64,000 nucleotides of DNA from Rickettsiales bacterium (GCA_028279475.1 JANQNR010000010.1:27692-91691); one strand, 5' to 3'. Counted from the first letter of the stretch, positions 9,493 to 19,279 are shown. The notes: generated by a model not told the origin, from the letters alone. Translations and numbers: made by a program.

Positions 9493-9604
9493 ATGAAGTT
9501 ATAGCCTGTCATTCGTTCCTATTTCCGTATGGAAATGAAACGAATCGACTATAAACCCGATCGTATGATACCTCGCAATCAAATTTGTACAGGCTCTGTT
9601 ACAC

Positions 9605-10534
9605 CTAACTACCGGATTGAGCAAACATAGTTGGCTCAAATGCTTCCCCACGGAACATAACCATGTCACGCTCGCTATCCTCATCCAGCAATCGCTGGCA
9701 TATCGTCACCACATCATCGGGCGGCATATCATCCAGCAAAACACAGCTTTGCCGTAACTTGGGAATATAGGCTTCCATACCAGGCAGCACCAACGGATCA
9801 TGCGCCACCATATGGGGAATACGTGCCAACGCCAGATGCACGGTCTCCTTATTCACATCAACCAGAATAATCCCCAGCGCATCTCTGTCAATGCGGCCAA
9901 TCGTATCGTCACTGCGAAGGTTTCGTTGCACCACGCTACCGACGTGGCGCAAGACTTCATCAATATTGGCCTTACCTGAAGCAAGCATCTCGTCATCATC
10001 TTCCAACCGCAGATAGACAAAACAGGCATCCACGTCTTTGCCTTCTAACAGGGATTCTGCCAGCTGAATGTTTTTCCGCATGGTTTCCTGATTGGGCAGA
10101 CCTGTCGTATCGTCTAACTTCGCCTGCTCTTTGAATCCCTGGCTCAGAGTTCTGGCCAGCGTTTTTTGCTCTTCTCGCAGGGTCTCCCTGCTAACGACCA
10201 GTCGAAACATATGGTTGCGATCCTGTGCTACGGTGCGGATGATAGTGAATTCTACCGGTATATCCGTGCCATCCTGGTGCTGTAACACAATCTTATGAAA
10301 TTTTGACAGCACCTCAGCCAGATCCCTGGCGTCTCCCTCATATTCAATTTCTTCCTTCAGGAGGTTTGCCGTCGTTTTCGCCAATATATCCTGCAACGCA
10401 ATACCTTCCGGCATGACGTCATACCCTAGCAGCGCACATAGATGCTGGTTTGCGCCAGCTATGGTGAGACTGCCTGCTTCATTATTCTGGGTGACTATCA
10501 TCACCCCTTCATCTTTGCGCGATGACAAGCTCAT
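9605..10534 (-). CDS. PAS domain protein with degenerate GGDEF domain
   Basis: 309 residues, no signal peptide or membrane segment. The N-terminal half (about 10-125) looks like a PAS sensor (ANQHLCALLGYDVMPEG ... HKIVLQHQDGTDIPVEFTIIR). Then comes a short helix linker and a GGDEF-like fold that begins with the typical DDTTGLPNQETMRKN (about 143) but has RIDRDALGIIL where RxGGDEF would be (about 215), so diguanylate cyclase activity is not expected. It may be a sensor or a nucleotide- or protein-binding adaptor. It lies downstream of the PhoR-type kinase on the same strand, 60 bp away, so it may modulate that kinase. A second protein with a degenerate GGDEF-like region plus EAL is at 27867. 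Confidence 0.7.
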   Translation of the reverse strand: MSLSSRKDEGVMIVTQNNEAGSLTIAGANQHLCALLGYDVMPEGIALQDILAKTTANLLKEEIEYEGDARDLAEVLSKFHKIVLQHQDGTDIPVEFTIIRTVAQDRNHMFRLVVSRETLREEQKTLARTLSQGFKEQAKLDDTTGLPNQETMRKNIQLAESLLEGKDVDACFVYLRLEDDDEMLASGKANIDEVLRHVGSVVQRNLRSDDTIGRIDRDALGIILVDVNKETVHLALARIPHMVAHDPLVLPGMEAYIPKLRQSCVLLDDMPPDDVVTICQRLLDEDSERDMVMFRGEAFEPTMFAQSGS

Positions 10535-10594
10535 AAAATATAGAATAGCGTTAAATAGTTAATTTTCTATTCCAGATTTGAATGAGAGATAAGA

Positions 10595-12001
10595 TTATAT
10601 AATGTCGTCAAAAATCGGCAAATAGACCGTAAAACAGGAACCCTCACCTTCGGTCGAAGTAATGGCAATCGCTCCACGGTGACGCGTCAAAATTCCTTTG
10701 ACGATTGCCAATCCAAGTCCTGTACCACCTACCTCACGGGTGCGAGCGGAATCCACACGGTAAAATCGCTCAGTCAGCCGCGCCACATGCTCTTTGGCAA
10801 TCCCTTCCCCTTGATCTCTTACCGAGAACATAACCACTCGGGAATGATTGCGCATATTCTGATCCGGTGGCAATTCCGTTGTCACCTTGACCATCACGCG
10901 CACTTCTGTAGCAGCATTCCCATATTTGATGGCATTGCCGATCAGATTATGAACAATCTGCGCCAATTCATTACGATCACCCCGCACTTCAGGTACGGGA
11001 TCATGAATACTCGTAATGATAGTCATATCCTTTTCACGCGCTGGCAACTCGAAGTATTTGACTTCCGTGTCAATCACACTCGCCAGATTCACTGCGTCTG
11101 TTGGCGGCGTATGCGCATTCATTTCGATTTTTGATAATGATAGCAGATCATTAATCAGCTGACGCATCCGATCCGCCTGCTCTGCCATAATACCAAGAAA
11201 TTCATCAATGGCTTTATCGTCGTCACGCGCCGGTCCACGAATGGTTTCGATCATACCACTGATGCTGGCTAACGGCGTACGAATTTCATGACTGGCGTTT
11301 GCCACAAAATCTGCCCGCATCTGCTCCACGCTTTTAAGTTCGGTGATGTCATTCATGGTAATCACGATACTGATCCCACCCGTCGATGTAATCGGAAACC
11401 GCTCGATAATCGCCAGAAAATCCCGCATCACCGGCTCATTCAGGCGGAATTCCACTTCTCGGCAGCGCATGTCTTCCATCACACCTTCCAACGCCTCAGC
11501 CAGTGTCTTGCTGGGAATCACTTCCGACAATGGTAATTTTGCCAGATTCTGCCCAAAAATAGCGCGTGCCGCTCGGTTCGTTCGAACAATGCGCTGGTCA
11601 TCACCGAGCATAATCAAAATATCCGGCAACGTATCCACCAGAATTTCACGCTCACGGATGATGGTCTGCATCTCCTGCTTACGCCGCTCCCACAAGCCAC
11701 GAAGACTTTCCAGCGCCTCTGACAATTCAAACATCATACTAATCAATGTCAGGTTTGGTGGGTCAACCTTGCGATCTGCCGCCATCGCCCGCACATAATC
11801 CGTCAGCGAAGCCATGTTTTTCAAAAACGGGTAGACCAGCAATACTGTCCCAAAAAGAATCAGTGTATACCCGACCAAAAAAGCGGTGATCTCCAGCTGA
11901 CCGATAATAGCCATGGTTGCCAATACCAGTAACGGTGATAACGACACGAGCGCCACCGTTTTCAGGAGAATGGAAAACGGGAGATGCGACCTCGGAGACA
12001 T
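10595..12001 (-). CDS. PhoR-type sensor histidine kinase
   Basis: Inner-membrane sensor kinase, 468 residues. Two close membrane segments (about 13-30 and 37-55) leave almost no periplasmic loop, as in PhoR. A PAS domain follows (about 120-215), then the HisKA box ANASHEIRTPLASISGMIE with the phosphorylated histidine near residue 240, and the ATPase domain with N box ELAQIVHNLIGNAIKYG, G1 VRDQGEGI and G2 GGTGLGLAIVKGI. No response regulator is adjacent, so its partner and signal cannot be named; the phosphate-sensing assignment rests on architecture only. The start is 1 bp after the hldE stop codon, so translation is probably coupled to hldE, which is an unusual neighbour for a phosphate sensor. 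Confidence 0.82.
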   Translation of the reverse strand: MSPRSHLPFSILLKTVALVSLSPLLVLATMAIIGQLEITAFLVGYTLILFGTVLLVYPFLKNMASLTDYVRAMAADRKVDPPNLTLISMMFELSEALESLRGLWERRKQEMQTIIREREILVDTLPDILIMLGDDQRIVRTNRAARAIFGQNLAKLPLSEVIPSKTLAEALEGVMEDMRCREVEFRLNEPVMRDFLAIIERFPITSTGGISIVITMNDITELKSVEQMRADFVANASHEIRTPLASISGMIETIRGPARDDDKAIDEFLGIMAEQADRMRQLINDLLSLSKIEMNAHTPPTDAVNLASVIDTEVKYFELPAREKDMTIITSIHDPVPEVRGDRNELAQIVHNLIGNAIKYGNAATEVRVMVKVTTELPPDQNMRNHSRVVMFSVRDQGEGIAKEHVARLTERFYRVDSARTREVGGTGLGLAIVKGILTRHRGAIAITSTEGEGSCFTVYLPIFDDII

Positions 12002-12002
12002 G

Positions 12003-13484
12003 CTATAAGACCCCTTCGCGAATCTTCTGCACTGTATTGGTTGTGCTATAGCCGTCTACCAATGGAATACGCACAACCTTGCCACCATAGCTTTCTACGA
12101 AATCCCTGCCGACAATTTGATCCAGTTCGTAATCTTCGCCTTTCATCAACACATCCGGGCATAACTCTTCCAAGAGTGCTTCCGGTGTATCCTCACGGAA
12201 AATCACCACCATATCCACGACTGAAATCGCCGCCAGTAACAGCGCCCGATCCATCTCCGTATTCACCGGACGAGCATCCCCTTTGAGACGACGCACCGAT
12301 GCATCGCTGTTAATTGCTATGACCAGACGATCACATTGCTCCTTACAATGGCTGAGTGACGCAATATGTCCGGCATGGACAATATCAAAACAGCCATTGG
12401 TGAAGCCAACACCAAGGCCACGCGCTTTCCATGCCTGCACTTGTTCCTGTGCCGCTGCACGGGAAAGAATCTTGCTACGCCCGGTAGTGATATGCGCCGT
12501 ATGGATCGCTGTTTTCAAGTCGGTACGATGAATGGTCGCCGTCCCCAATTTCCCAACCACAATACCAGCCGCATGGTTGGCAAGCCGTGCCGCTTCTTCC
12601 AATGATGCGCCGGCAACAGTGGCAGTCGCCACTGTCGCAATCACCGTATCCCCGGCACCGGAGACATCAAATACATCCCGCGCCCTCGCCTTAATCCGGC
12701 TTTGCAGCCCATCAGCATTTACCAACATCATACCTTTTGCACCGAGTGTCACCAATACATGCCCAATCGCATACTCCTGACACCACTCCGCCGCGACATC
12801 CGCCATGTCCTGTTCGGAAGCAAGAGGAGCACGGTGAAGCTTCTCCATTTCCTGCTCGTTCGGACTCAACAGGGTCGCCCCTCGATATAACGAAATATCC
12901 CATTGCTTCGGATCAACAAAAACAGGCTTGCCGTTATCATGTGCAATAGTAATCAATCTCCGAATAACATCTGGTGTTAGGGCACCTTTGGCATAATCAG
13001 AAAGGATCAAAGCATCATAGGCATGCACATGTTGCCGGCATTGCGTAAGCAATACCTCATAGATGTCCTCCGCTGGAAGGCTGGTATCTTCATCATCGGC
13101 ACGCAATAATTGCTGCGCACCGGCGATATAGCGTGTTTTCAGTGTAGAACGCCGTCCAGCTTCCGTCGCCGGATGATACTCGGCTAATGGCTCGGCATCA
13201 ACCAATGCCTGTATTTCCTGCCCGGTCGCGTCATCACCCTGCACCGACACCAACCCGGCTTTTACGCCCAACGCTGACAAATTACGCAGCACATTGCCCG
13301 CCCCACCCAACATACGGGTTTCATGCGTACTTCGCAGTACCGGCACCGGCGCTTCCGGAGAAATACGCCGAGTTTCACCATACACAAACCGGTCCAACAT
13401 AACATCCCCGACCACCAGCGCCGATACCTGATCAAAGCGCTCAATGATCGCAAGCAAACCGTCAGTCCCGGACGGAGCACCCAT
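12003..13484 (-). CDS. hldE: Bifunctional heptose 7-phosphate kinase / heptose 1-phosphate adenylyltransferase
   Basis: Makes ADP-activated heptose for the lipopolysaccharide inner core, so this organism should build a heptose-containing LPS. The 493-residue protein has an N-terminal ribokinase-fold kinase (VVGDVMLDRFVYGE at 21-34, ISPEAPVPVL, GGAGNVLRNLSALG, and the catalytic DVSGAGDTVIATVA near 270) and a C-terminal cytidylyltransferase-fold domain (GVGFTNGCFDIVHAGH near 357, NSDASVRRLKG). Both domains are intact. It lies in a minus-strand run pgi-hldE-kinase, 9 bp after pgi, linking sugar phosphate supply to LPS core synthesis. Confidence 0.96.
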   Translation of the reverse strand: MGAPSGTDGLLAIIERFDQVSALVVGDVMLDRFVYGETRRISPEAPVPVLRSTHETRMLGGAGNVLRNLSALGVKAGLVSVQGDDATGQEIQALVDAEPLAEYHPATEAGRRSTLKTRYIAGAQQLLRADDEDTSLPAEDIYEVLLTQCRQHVHAYDALILSDYAKGALTPDVIRRLITIAHDNGKPVFVDPKQWDISLYRGATLLSPNEQEMEKLHRAPLASEQDMADVAAEWCQEYAIGHVLVTLGAKGMMLVNADGLQSRIKARARDVFDVSGAGDTVIATVATATVAGASLEEAARLANHAAGIVVGKLGTATIHRTDLKTAIHTAHITTGRSKILSRAAAQEQVQAWKARGLGVGFTNGCFDIVHAGHIASLSHCKEQCDRLVIAINSDASVRRLKGDARPVNTEMDRALLLAAISVVDMVVIFREDTPEALLEELCPDVLMKGEDYELDQIVGRDFVESYGGKVVRIPLVDGYSTTNTVQKIREGVL

Positions 13485-13493
13485 GATGCCTGA

Positions 13494-14780
13494 TTACCCC
13501 TGATTCAGCACGTGCTTGGCACGCACCTTACTGTCTTCCACGGCAGGCTGGTCAAACGCATCAACACCAATAATTTCAGCAATAAGCACGGTCTCCAGCA
13601 TGAAATACATCAGTAATGCGCCCAGGTGGAACGCATCGACGACCGGCAGGTGAATGGTCTGGACGGGACGACGATAGGCCTGAAGCGAACCGATGGTTCC
13701 TTGCTGGAAGGCATCCAACACGTTGCCGATTGCCTGTCCGCCCAGATACCCAAGACCAGATAATTCTGCCAGGTTTTCCGGTATTCGTACGCCATTACCG
13801 GCATGATCCGTCGTAATTACGGTAAAGAATTTATCATCCGGCCCGTCCAGCAACAATTGCAACATACTGTGCTGATCGACCGTGCCGAGCGCTGCCAACG
13901 GGGTAATACCTTTTCCATCTTTCCCCAGACTTTCGCTAATCAGTTGCCGGCACCAGGACGCCGTTGCCTCCAGACGGTCGATATATGGCATGATGGTGCG
14001 AATGGAACGCCCCCCTGCAAGCTGACGACAATTATACAATGCTCCCAGCAACGGCTGGTTTACATGTACGTCTGCACTAAGGGTATGCTGCAACATGGCG
14101 TTTACCCCATCTCGGAATGCACCAACATCAACGCCTGTGCACGCAGCCGGCGTCAGGCCAATATTAGAAATGCACGACCAGCGCCCTCCCAGATCAGGAT
14201 GGTGCTCATAGAGCGGCATGTTATAATGTTTCGCCAGTTTTGTCAGGGCGGAATCCTTTGGCTCCGTCACCGCATAACAACGCTCGGCGATACCGGCAGC
14301 ACCGATTTCCGACTCCAGCCACTCCAGCACACTTAATACCTGTGACAGTGTTTCCAGCGTACCGCCGGACTTGCTGACAAACAGCCAAGAGGTGGTTGAT
14401 GTATTCAGCGTTGCCTGAAAATCAGCAAAACTGGCGGGATCCGGATTGTCCATAATATGCAGTTGACACCCTTGGCCAACACCAGCGATGGCGGTCAACG
14501 CCTCGGCACCCAGACTTGAGCCTCCGATACCCACCAATACCACCGTATCCGACTGTGCGCGGATTTTATCGGCCAGCATGGTAATCTCCTCCAGATCGTC
14601 CCGTTGCTCTGGAATACGCAAAAGCGGGATCCCGTTGCCATAAAGTCGCTTCAACCCATCCAGCGCCGCTGACGCCGCCGCCTGGTCAAATCCTTCATCC
14701 TTTTCCGGCTCCCACCAGTCAAGCGTCAGCGGGCTGCTCTGTGCAGCATCGCTGCCGGACTGAAATGCGGTATTATTCAT
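13494..14780 (-). CDS. pgi: Glucose-6-phosphate isomerase
   Basis: Interconverts glucose 6-phosphate and fructose 6-phosphate. The 428-residue protein is of the shorter bacterial type (E. coli Pgi is 549). It has the phosphosugar-binding VLVGIGGSSLGAEALTAI (about 80-97), SKSGGTLETLS near 135, the DLGGRWSCISNIGL signature near 197, and an active-site GKDGKGITPLAALGTVDQHS region near 290. The start codon overlaps the last 8 bases of the upstream M16 peptidase gene, indicating translational coupling. Sugar flow through this enzyme also feeds heptose synthesis by the next gene, hldE. Confidence 0.95.
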   Translation of the reverse strand: MNNTAFQSGSDAAQSSPLTLDWWEPEKDEGFDQAAASAALDGLKRLYGNGIPLLRIPEQRDDLEEITMLADKIRAQSDTVVLVGIGGSSLGAEALTAIAGVGQGCQLHIMDNPDPASFADFQATLNTSTTSWLFVSKSGGTLETLSQVLSVLEWLESEIGAAGIAERCYAVTEPKDSALTKLAKHYNMPLYEHHPDLGGRWSCISNIGLTPAACTGVDVGAFRDGVNAMLQHTLSADVHVNQPLLGALYNCRQLAGGRSIRTIMPYIDRLEATASWCRQLISESLGKDGKGITPLAALGTVDQHSMLQLLLDGPDDKFFTVITTDHAGNGVRIPENLAELSGLGYLGGQAIGNVLDAFQQGTIGSLQAYRRPVQTIHLPVVDAFHLGALLMYFMLETVLIAEIIGVDAFDQPAVEDSKVRAKHVLNQG

Positions 14781-16080
14781 CGTACTCTCCTGTCATAATA
14801 ATAAGCTCTTCTTTTGTATCAAATAAACGCCGTGCCACGACATTGATCTGCGCGTGGGTGACACCATTAATATATTCGTTACGTTTTTCAAGATAATCTT
14901 TGCCTAACTGGTAACGCTGCATCACATTCAAATATCGCACCAACTCGGTATTGGAGTCGGTATTCAATGGAAAAGCACCCGTTAAATAGCGCTGCGCCTC
15001 TTGCAGTGCGTTTTCACTAATTCCATCATTTACAATAGCATCCAGCGTATCGTGAACGATCTGAATCGCTTGTTGTGCCGATGCGTTTTTGGTAGAAAAA
15101 TCAATACTGAACCAGTGCGCATGATCCAATATGGCAAGATCGGAACCAATCGCATAGGTCAACCCCTGTTCCTTGCGCACGGCCTTCCCCAATCGTGACG
15201 ACAGGCTGCCACCCCCAACAATATGATTGAGCACGAACGCAGCATAAAAATCTTCGTCCGAACGCCCGATACCCTGCATGACAATGCGTACTGGGGTTTG
15301 CGGCGTGACCATTTTCTCAATAATCGGCTGAGGCCGCATATGTAAATCAGCATTTCCTACAACTGCATCACCTTCTACAATCACCAATTCCGGCACATTT
15401 CCCAAATACTGCGCTAACAATCCTGACAGCGTTTCTGCATTCACATCACCGGCGACCGATACAATAAACCGGTTTTTTGCTATGACCGACTCCATAAATG
15501 TCTGCATGTCATCGCGGGTAATCGCTGTGATGCTCTCATCTGTCCCAAGTGACGGGCGGCCGTAAGGATGGCCGGGGAATGCTTCCTGATAAAACCGTGT
15601 TGATAGGCGATGGGAGGGACGTTCCCACAATCGCTCCAACGTTGCCAGATGTTCGGCGCGTATGCGCTGCATATCTGGCACGTCAAAGCGCGGCTGCATC
15701 AGCATCAATCCCAATAACTCAAATGCCTTGTCACGATGTTCGCTTAAGGCTTCCATACGAATGACCAACGCATCCCGACCGGCACTGACGGACAGGTCAA
15801 TTGCATAAAAATCTAGCTCTTCCTGAAATGCACCATCACGGTAGTCGCCAGCCCCTTCCGTCAGCATCGCCGCCGTTAGATGCGCCAATCCTTCCCTGCC
15901 TTTCGGGTCATAGGCACTGCCACTGTTGCGAATTTCCATTTGCAGAGAGAAAATCGGCAGGCTGGTATCTTCAATCAGCCATGCATGAAGACCATCTGCT
16001 TTAACTTCCTGTACTTCCAGCGCCTGCGCTGGCATCCAGGCCAGCACCAGTATCACGAAAAAACCAACACACCGGCTCAT
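14773..16080 (-). CDS. M16-family peptidase homologue, probably non-catalytic subunit
   Basis: Signal peptide (CVGFFVILVLAWMPAQA) then the two-domain pitrilysin fold, 435 residues, periplasmic. Where active M16 peptidases have HxxEH this protein reads GREGLAHLTAAMLTEGAG, so the zinc site is missing. It keeps the C-terminal RKEQGLTYAIGSDL motif whose Arg/Tyr pair contributes to substrate binding. This pairing of an inactive with an active subunit is the usual arrangement of two-gene M16 heterodimers. Its ATG overlaps the stop of the catalytic partner (ATGA), and it overlaps pgi by 8 bp downstream. Confidence 0.9.
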   Translation of the reverse strand: MSRCVGFFVILVLAWMPAQALEVQEVKADGLHAWLIEDTSLPIFSLQMEIRNSGSAYDPKGREGLAHLTAAMLTEGAGDYRDGAFQEELDFYAIDLSVSAGRDALVIRMEALSEHRDKAFELLGLMLMQPRFDVPDMQRIRAEHLATLERLWERPSHRLSTRFYQEAFPGHPYGRPSLGTDESITAITRDDMQTFMESVIAKNRFIVSVAGDVNAETLSGLLAQYLGNVPELVIVEGDAVVGNADLHMRPQPIIEKMVTPQTPVRIVMQGIGRSDEDFYAAFVLNHIVGGGSLSSRLGKAVRKEQGLTYAIGSDLAILDHAHWFSIDFSTKNASAQQAIQIVHDTLDAIVNDGISENALQEAQRYLTGAFPLNTDSNTELVRYLNVMQRYQLGKDYLEKRNEYINGVTHAQINVVARRLFDTKEELIIMTGEYDE

Positions 16081-17432
16081 GATTTTGGCTCCTGCGGCAT
16101 CAGATACCCGGTGACATTTCTTGTATTTAGCAATTGCTGCCGAACAGCCTGATGTATCGCTTCTTCATTCACACTTGCCACCAACTCTTCCCAGCGATTG
16201 AACCATTCCGGCTCCAGTCCGATCATTACCAACTGCCCCAAAATGAACGCCATTCCCTGCACGCTGTCACGGGCAAAAATGCTGGACGCCTTCAACTGGT
16301 TGCGGGTACGTTCCATGGCGCGCGCATCGATCGGCACCTCGAGAAACTCGGTCAACGATTGTTCATACGCGGCAACCAGCGCGTCCGGCGCCACCCCCTC
16401 CACCGGGGTCAGCACCACGCTCAACGTCGCCTCACCAAGACTGAACGGTGAATAATACACTTGCACATTGGTGGCTAGCTTCTGCTCTTTTACCAACGAA
16501 CGATACAGCATCCCCGTGCGAGCATTGCCCAATAATTCTTCAGCAAAAAGCAGCGCCATCGATACCGATACCTGCGCATCACTTCCCAGACTACTCACCG
16601 CGTAGCGTCGAACAATCCGTGGTGCCGTCACATTCTCATGATACAACGTGAGTTGATGATCGGCACGGCGCGGCGGCTCACTGACCCAACTGCGCTCCGG
16701 TTTTTCTACCGCCTCCCAGCTGCCATAATGCAACTGCGCCAGTGACAATCCCTCCTCCTGCGTGACATCTCCGACAATCATCAGCACCGCATTGGAAGGT
16801 GCATAATACTGCTTGAAAAACGCCATTGCAGCGGCTTCATTCAATTGTGCCATTTCATGCGCCCAACCAATGATTGGACGGCCGTAAGGATGATGGCGGA
16901 ACAGAGCGGCATTGATGGCCTCTGACAATAAGGCAGGCGGGCTGACATCGGTACGCAAGCGGCGTTCTTCCAGAATTACATCGCGTTCTGCGTCATAACT
17001 GTCAGCAGGTGGCGCCAAATGTATCATACGATCGGCTTCCAACTCCATCACCGTGGCCAGATGCTGCTTTGCCACCGTCACGTAATAGCCGGTCATATCA
17101 GCACTGGTAAAGGCATTATACTGCCCGCCCAACTGCTCAATACGCCGTGCATATTCGCCATCGGGCACCTTCGGCGTACCCTTGAAGAACATGTGTTCCA
17201 GATAATGCGCCACCCCGGAATCGCCGAGTGGGTCGTCTGCCGCACCTGCATAAAACAACAGCGTATGCGAAACCACTGGCGCCCGGTGCATCGGCACAAC
17301 AATCACCCGCAGACCATTATCCAGCGTACGATCCGTGAATTGTAGTGGTTCCGACGCACGTAGTGATGCCGGCAACAAGGCAGCAAGCAGAATAACCATA
17401 CCACATGCGATTAGCCGTGATGGACGCATCAA
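16077..17432 (-). CDS. M16-family zinc metallopeptidase (catalytic subunit)
   Basis: Predicted periplasmic peptidase of 451 residues with an N-terminal signal peptide (MVILLAALLPASLRA). The inverted zinc motif is intact: SGVAHYLEHMFFKGT gives HYLEH near residue 77, with a downstream glutamate in EEERRLRTDVS-type context (ILEERRLRTD) as third ligand. The second, non-catalytic half follows. Alphaproteobacteria commonly encode this pair after a DUF3035 lipoprotein; here the start overlaps the stop of that gene (ATGA). The physiological substrate is not evident, though turnover of signal peptides or imported peptides in the periplasm is a reasonable guess. Confidence 0.93.
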   Translation of the reverse strand: MMRPSRLIACGMVILLAALLPASLRASEPLQFTDRTLDNGLRVIVVPMHRAPVVSHTLLFYAGAADDPLGDSGVAHYLEHMFFKGTPKVPDGEYARRIEQLGGQYNAFTSADMTGYYVTVAKQHLATVMELEADRMIHLAPPADSYDAERDVILEERRLRTDVSPPALLSEAINAALFRHHPYGRPIIGWAHEMAQLNEAAAMAFFKQYYAPSNAVLMIVGDVTQEEGLSLAQLHYGSWEAVEKPERSWVSEPPRRADHQLTLYHENVTAPRIVRRYAVSSLGSDAQVSVSMALLFAEELLGNARTGMLYRSLVKEQKLATNVQVYYSPFSLGEATLSVVLTPVEGVAPDALVAAYEQSLTEFLEVPIDARAMERTRNQLKASSIFARDSVQGMAFILGQLVMIGLEPEWFNRWEELVASVNEEAIHQAVRQQLLNTRNVTGYLMPQEPKS

Positions 17433-18043
17433 AACCAGGCATCCAGGATGGATTCGTTTTCCGTAATCGTTGGCACCTCACCTTCATTGGCTGCCTTGCC
17501 GGCCTTCTGATTATCCAGCAGGCGCTCGCGCTCTTTGACCGCATCTACCACCGGTTCCTGCGCTTTGTACGGCTCACGTAAGGAATCTAACAGACTGTCA
17601 GACTCCGCCTCCAGCGCCCGCGATTCCTGACGTAGCGTTTCCCGGATAGTACCATCAGCCTGATTCACACCGATGCGCCCCAGTAACCGCTCTTCCCCCG
17701 GTGTTGGCAACGCACTGGCTCCCACCGGTGCCACAGACGTATCATCACTACCGGCGGCTTTCACTGCCTCTTCACTATAGCGCTCCAGATAATTCCCCTG
17801 TCCGGCTCCAAACAGCAGGGAACGGGCTTCCTGATGACGATCCTGTGTTACCGCCTTCGCCCGCGCTTCCTCCGGTGGGTACAGGTAAAACTCCGGCGGC
17901 ACGGTTAGCGGCGGACGCGACACCACACGAAACTCATCCGGTGCCGCTCGATTCAATCCCAGTGTCTCCCGCACTTCACCACCGGTGCACGCGGTACAAA
18001 ACATTGCCAATGCGCATATGATATATCTCATAACAGGTAACAT
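17429..18043 (-). CDS. DUF3035-family lipoprotein
   Basis: 204 residues from ATG 18043; starts at 18031 (MRYIICALAMF) or 18097 are also possible, and none has a clear ribosome-binding site. The signal peptide ends CTAC, an imperfect lipobox, followed by TGGEVRETLGLNRAAPDEFRVVSRPPLTVPPEF, the hallmark of DUF3035 (described in Caulobacter as a BAM complex-associated lipoprotein). The rest is charged and probably largely unfolded or helical. It probably sits at the inner face of the outer membrane. It is the first gene of a minus-strand run DUF3035 - M16 - M16 - pgi - hldE - kinase, with overlaps between the first members. Confidence 0.85.
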   Translation of the reverse strand: MLPVMRYIICALAMFCTACTGGEVRETLGLNRAAPDEFRVVSRPPLTVPPEFYLYPPEEARAKAVTQDRHQEARSLLFGAGQGNYLERYSEEAVKAAGSDDTSVAPVGASALPTPGEERLLGRIGVNQADGTIRETLRQESRALEAESDSLLDSLREPYKAQEPVVDAVKERERLLDNQKAGKAANEGEVPTITENESILDAWF

Positions 18044-18162
18044 AAAAGAAACGTGCACGAAATCAAGAAGACATCGCTGGAATAAATACCGAATCATTTT
18101 GACAGATGACGCACCGTAGCGATACAGTTTTACTTTGTAATATTTATAAACAGGGTGTCTTT

Positions 18163-19128
18163 ATGCTGATCGAACTGCTGCAATTATTTGGTGGACTGGC
18201 CGTACTGGTGCTCGGCGCGGATGTGATGATACGCGGTTCCGTTGCACTGGCCAAAAATTTTGGCGTACCCACCCTCGTCGTCGGCCTGACGATTGTGGCG
18301 CTCGGCACATCCGCACCGGAGATGGTGGTGAGCGTACAAGCCGTACTGAACGGCCTGCCGGACATTTCAATTGGCAATATCGTCGGCAGTAACGTCACCA
18401 ATGTTTTACTGGTGTTAGGCATCACGGCGCTGATCTTTCCCATTGATGTGGAAGCCAAGGTGTTGAAACGCGATACACCATGGATGATGTTCGCCACCAT
18501 CCTGTTCGCTGCCTTTATGTTTAATGGCATGATCGAACGCCCCCATGCGGCAGCATTGCTGGCACTGATTTTCTTCTATCTGATCTACCTGTTCAACAAT
18601 GTCAAAAAGGGCGCAGATGCCGATCTGGTTGAAGAGTTGGAAGAAGAAACCGACGTCGAGTGGCCGACTTGGAAAGCATTCGGAGCGATCGTGGTTGGTA
18701 TTGCCGCCATGATTATCGGTTCCGATCAAATGGTCATCGGCGCGTCCGAACTGGCCCGTTCACTGGGTGTTACCGAGGCGATGATTGGCCTGACGATTGT
18801 GGCGTTCGGCACCTCCGCGCCGGAATTGATGGCCTGTGTCGTCGCGGCGTACCGCAAACATTCCGACATCGCCATTGGCAATATTATCGGCTCGAACCTG
18901 TTTAATGTCGCCACGATTACCGGCGTGGCCGGGCTGGTACATCCGATTGCCGTTAATCCATCCTTCCTCGACTATGACGTCTGGCTGCTGTTGCTGGTGT
19001 CCATGGTGCTGGTAGCCTTCATGCTGACCGGTCGTAAAATCTGCCGTACTGAGGGTGCTTTGCTGGCCATCGGCTATGTCGCCTACACGCTGTGGCAGGT
19101 GCAACAGGGCACGGGGGGTGGTGCATAA
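18163..19128 (+). CDS. Calcium/sodium antiporter, YrbG family
   Basis: Inner-membrane K+-independent Ca2+/Na+ exchanger-like protein, 321 residues, about ten membrane segments. The two inverted alpha repeats carry near-identical ion-binding motifs, GLTIVALGTSAPEMVVS (about 43-59) and GLTIVAFGTSAPELMAC (about 210-226), each followed by IGNIVGSNVTNVLLVLG or IGNIIGSNLFNVATITG. An acidic cytoplasmic loop (DLVEELEEETDVEW) lies between the halves. ATG 18163 is chosen because the protein family starts at the first membrane helix and AGGG lies 8 bp upstream. It is divergent from the DUF3035 gene with about 120 bp between. Confidence 0.92.
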   Translation: MLIELLQLFGGLAVLVLGADVMIRGSVALAKNFGVPTLVVGLTIVALGTSAPEMVVSVQAVLNGLPDISIGNIVGSNVTNVLLVLGITALIFPIDVEAKVLKRDTPWMMFATILFAAFMFNGMIERPHAAALLALIFFYLIYLFNNVKKGADADLVEELEEETDVEWPTWKAFGAIVVGIAAMIIGSDQMVIGASELARSLGVTEAMIGLTIVAFGTSAPELMACVVAAYRKHSDIAIGNIIGSNLFNVATITGVAGLVHPIAVNPSFLDYDVWLLLLVSMVLVAFMLTGRKICRTEGALLAIGYVAYTLWQVQQGTGGGA

Positions 19129-19136
19129 TTTACAAG

Positions 19137-19214
19137 TGTCATGCCGTCGCATGACGGCATCCGGCCAGACCCCGTCACCCGCTGCGCTAGCGCGGCGAGT
19201 TCGACGGAGTGACA
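19137..19214. repeat. Palindromic repeat after the antiporter gene
   Basis: TGTCATGCCGTCGCATGACGGCATCC at the left and a CTGCGCTAGCGCGG hairpin then GACGGAGTGACA at the right. It belongs to the class with TGTCAT/ATGACA-like ends and may serve as terminator for the antiporter gene. Confidence 0.65.
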
Positions 19215-19232
19215 TTTTCCTAACTTTCACAC

Positions 19233-19279
19233 AAAAAAAATGATTGCTACCGAACCAGAGGTTCTAAGTGGCAATCATT
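19233..19279 (-). terminator. Rho-independent terminator of the 88-aa gene
   Basis: On the minus strand AATGATTGCCACTTAGAACC, a short loop, then GGTTCGGTAGCAATCATT form a long hairpin with one small mismatch zone, directly followed by a run of eight T. It lies 16 bp after the stop codon of the gene at 19295-19561. Confidence 0.85.

Noticed and set aside
12532..12780. Many 60-150-codon frames antisense to hldE, recG, maeB and others
   Set aside because: They are shadows of GC-biased third codon positions, without ribosome-binding sites or domains.
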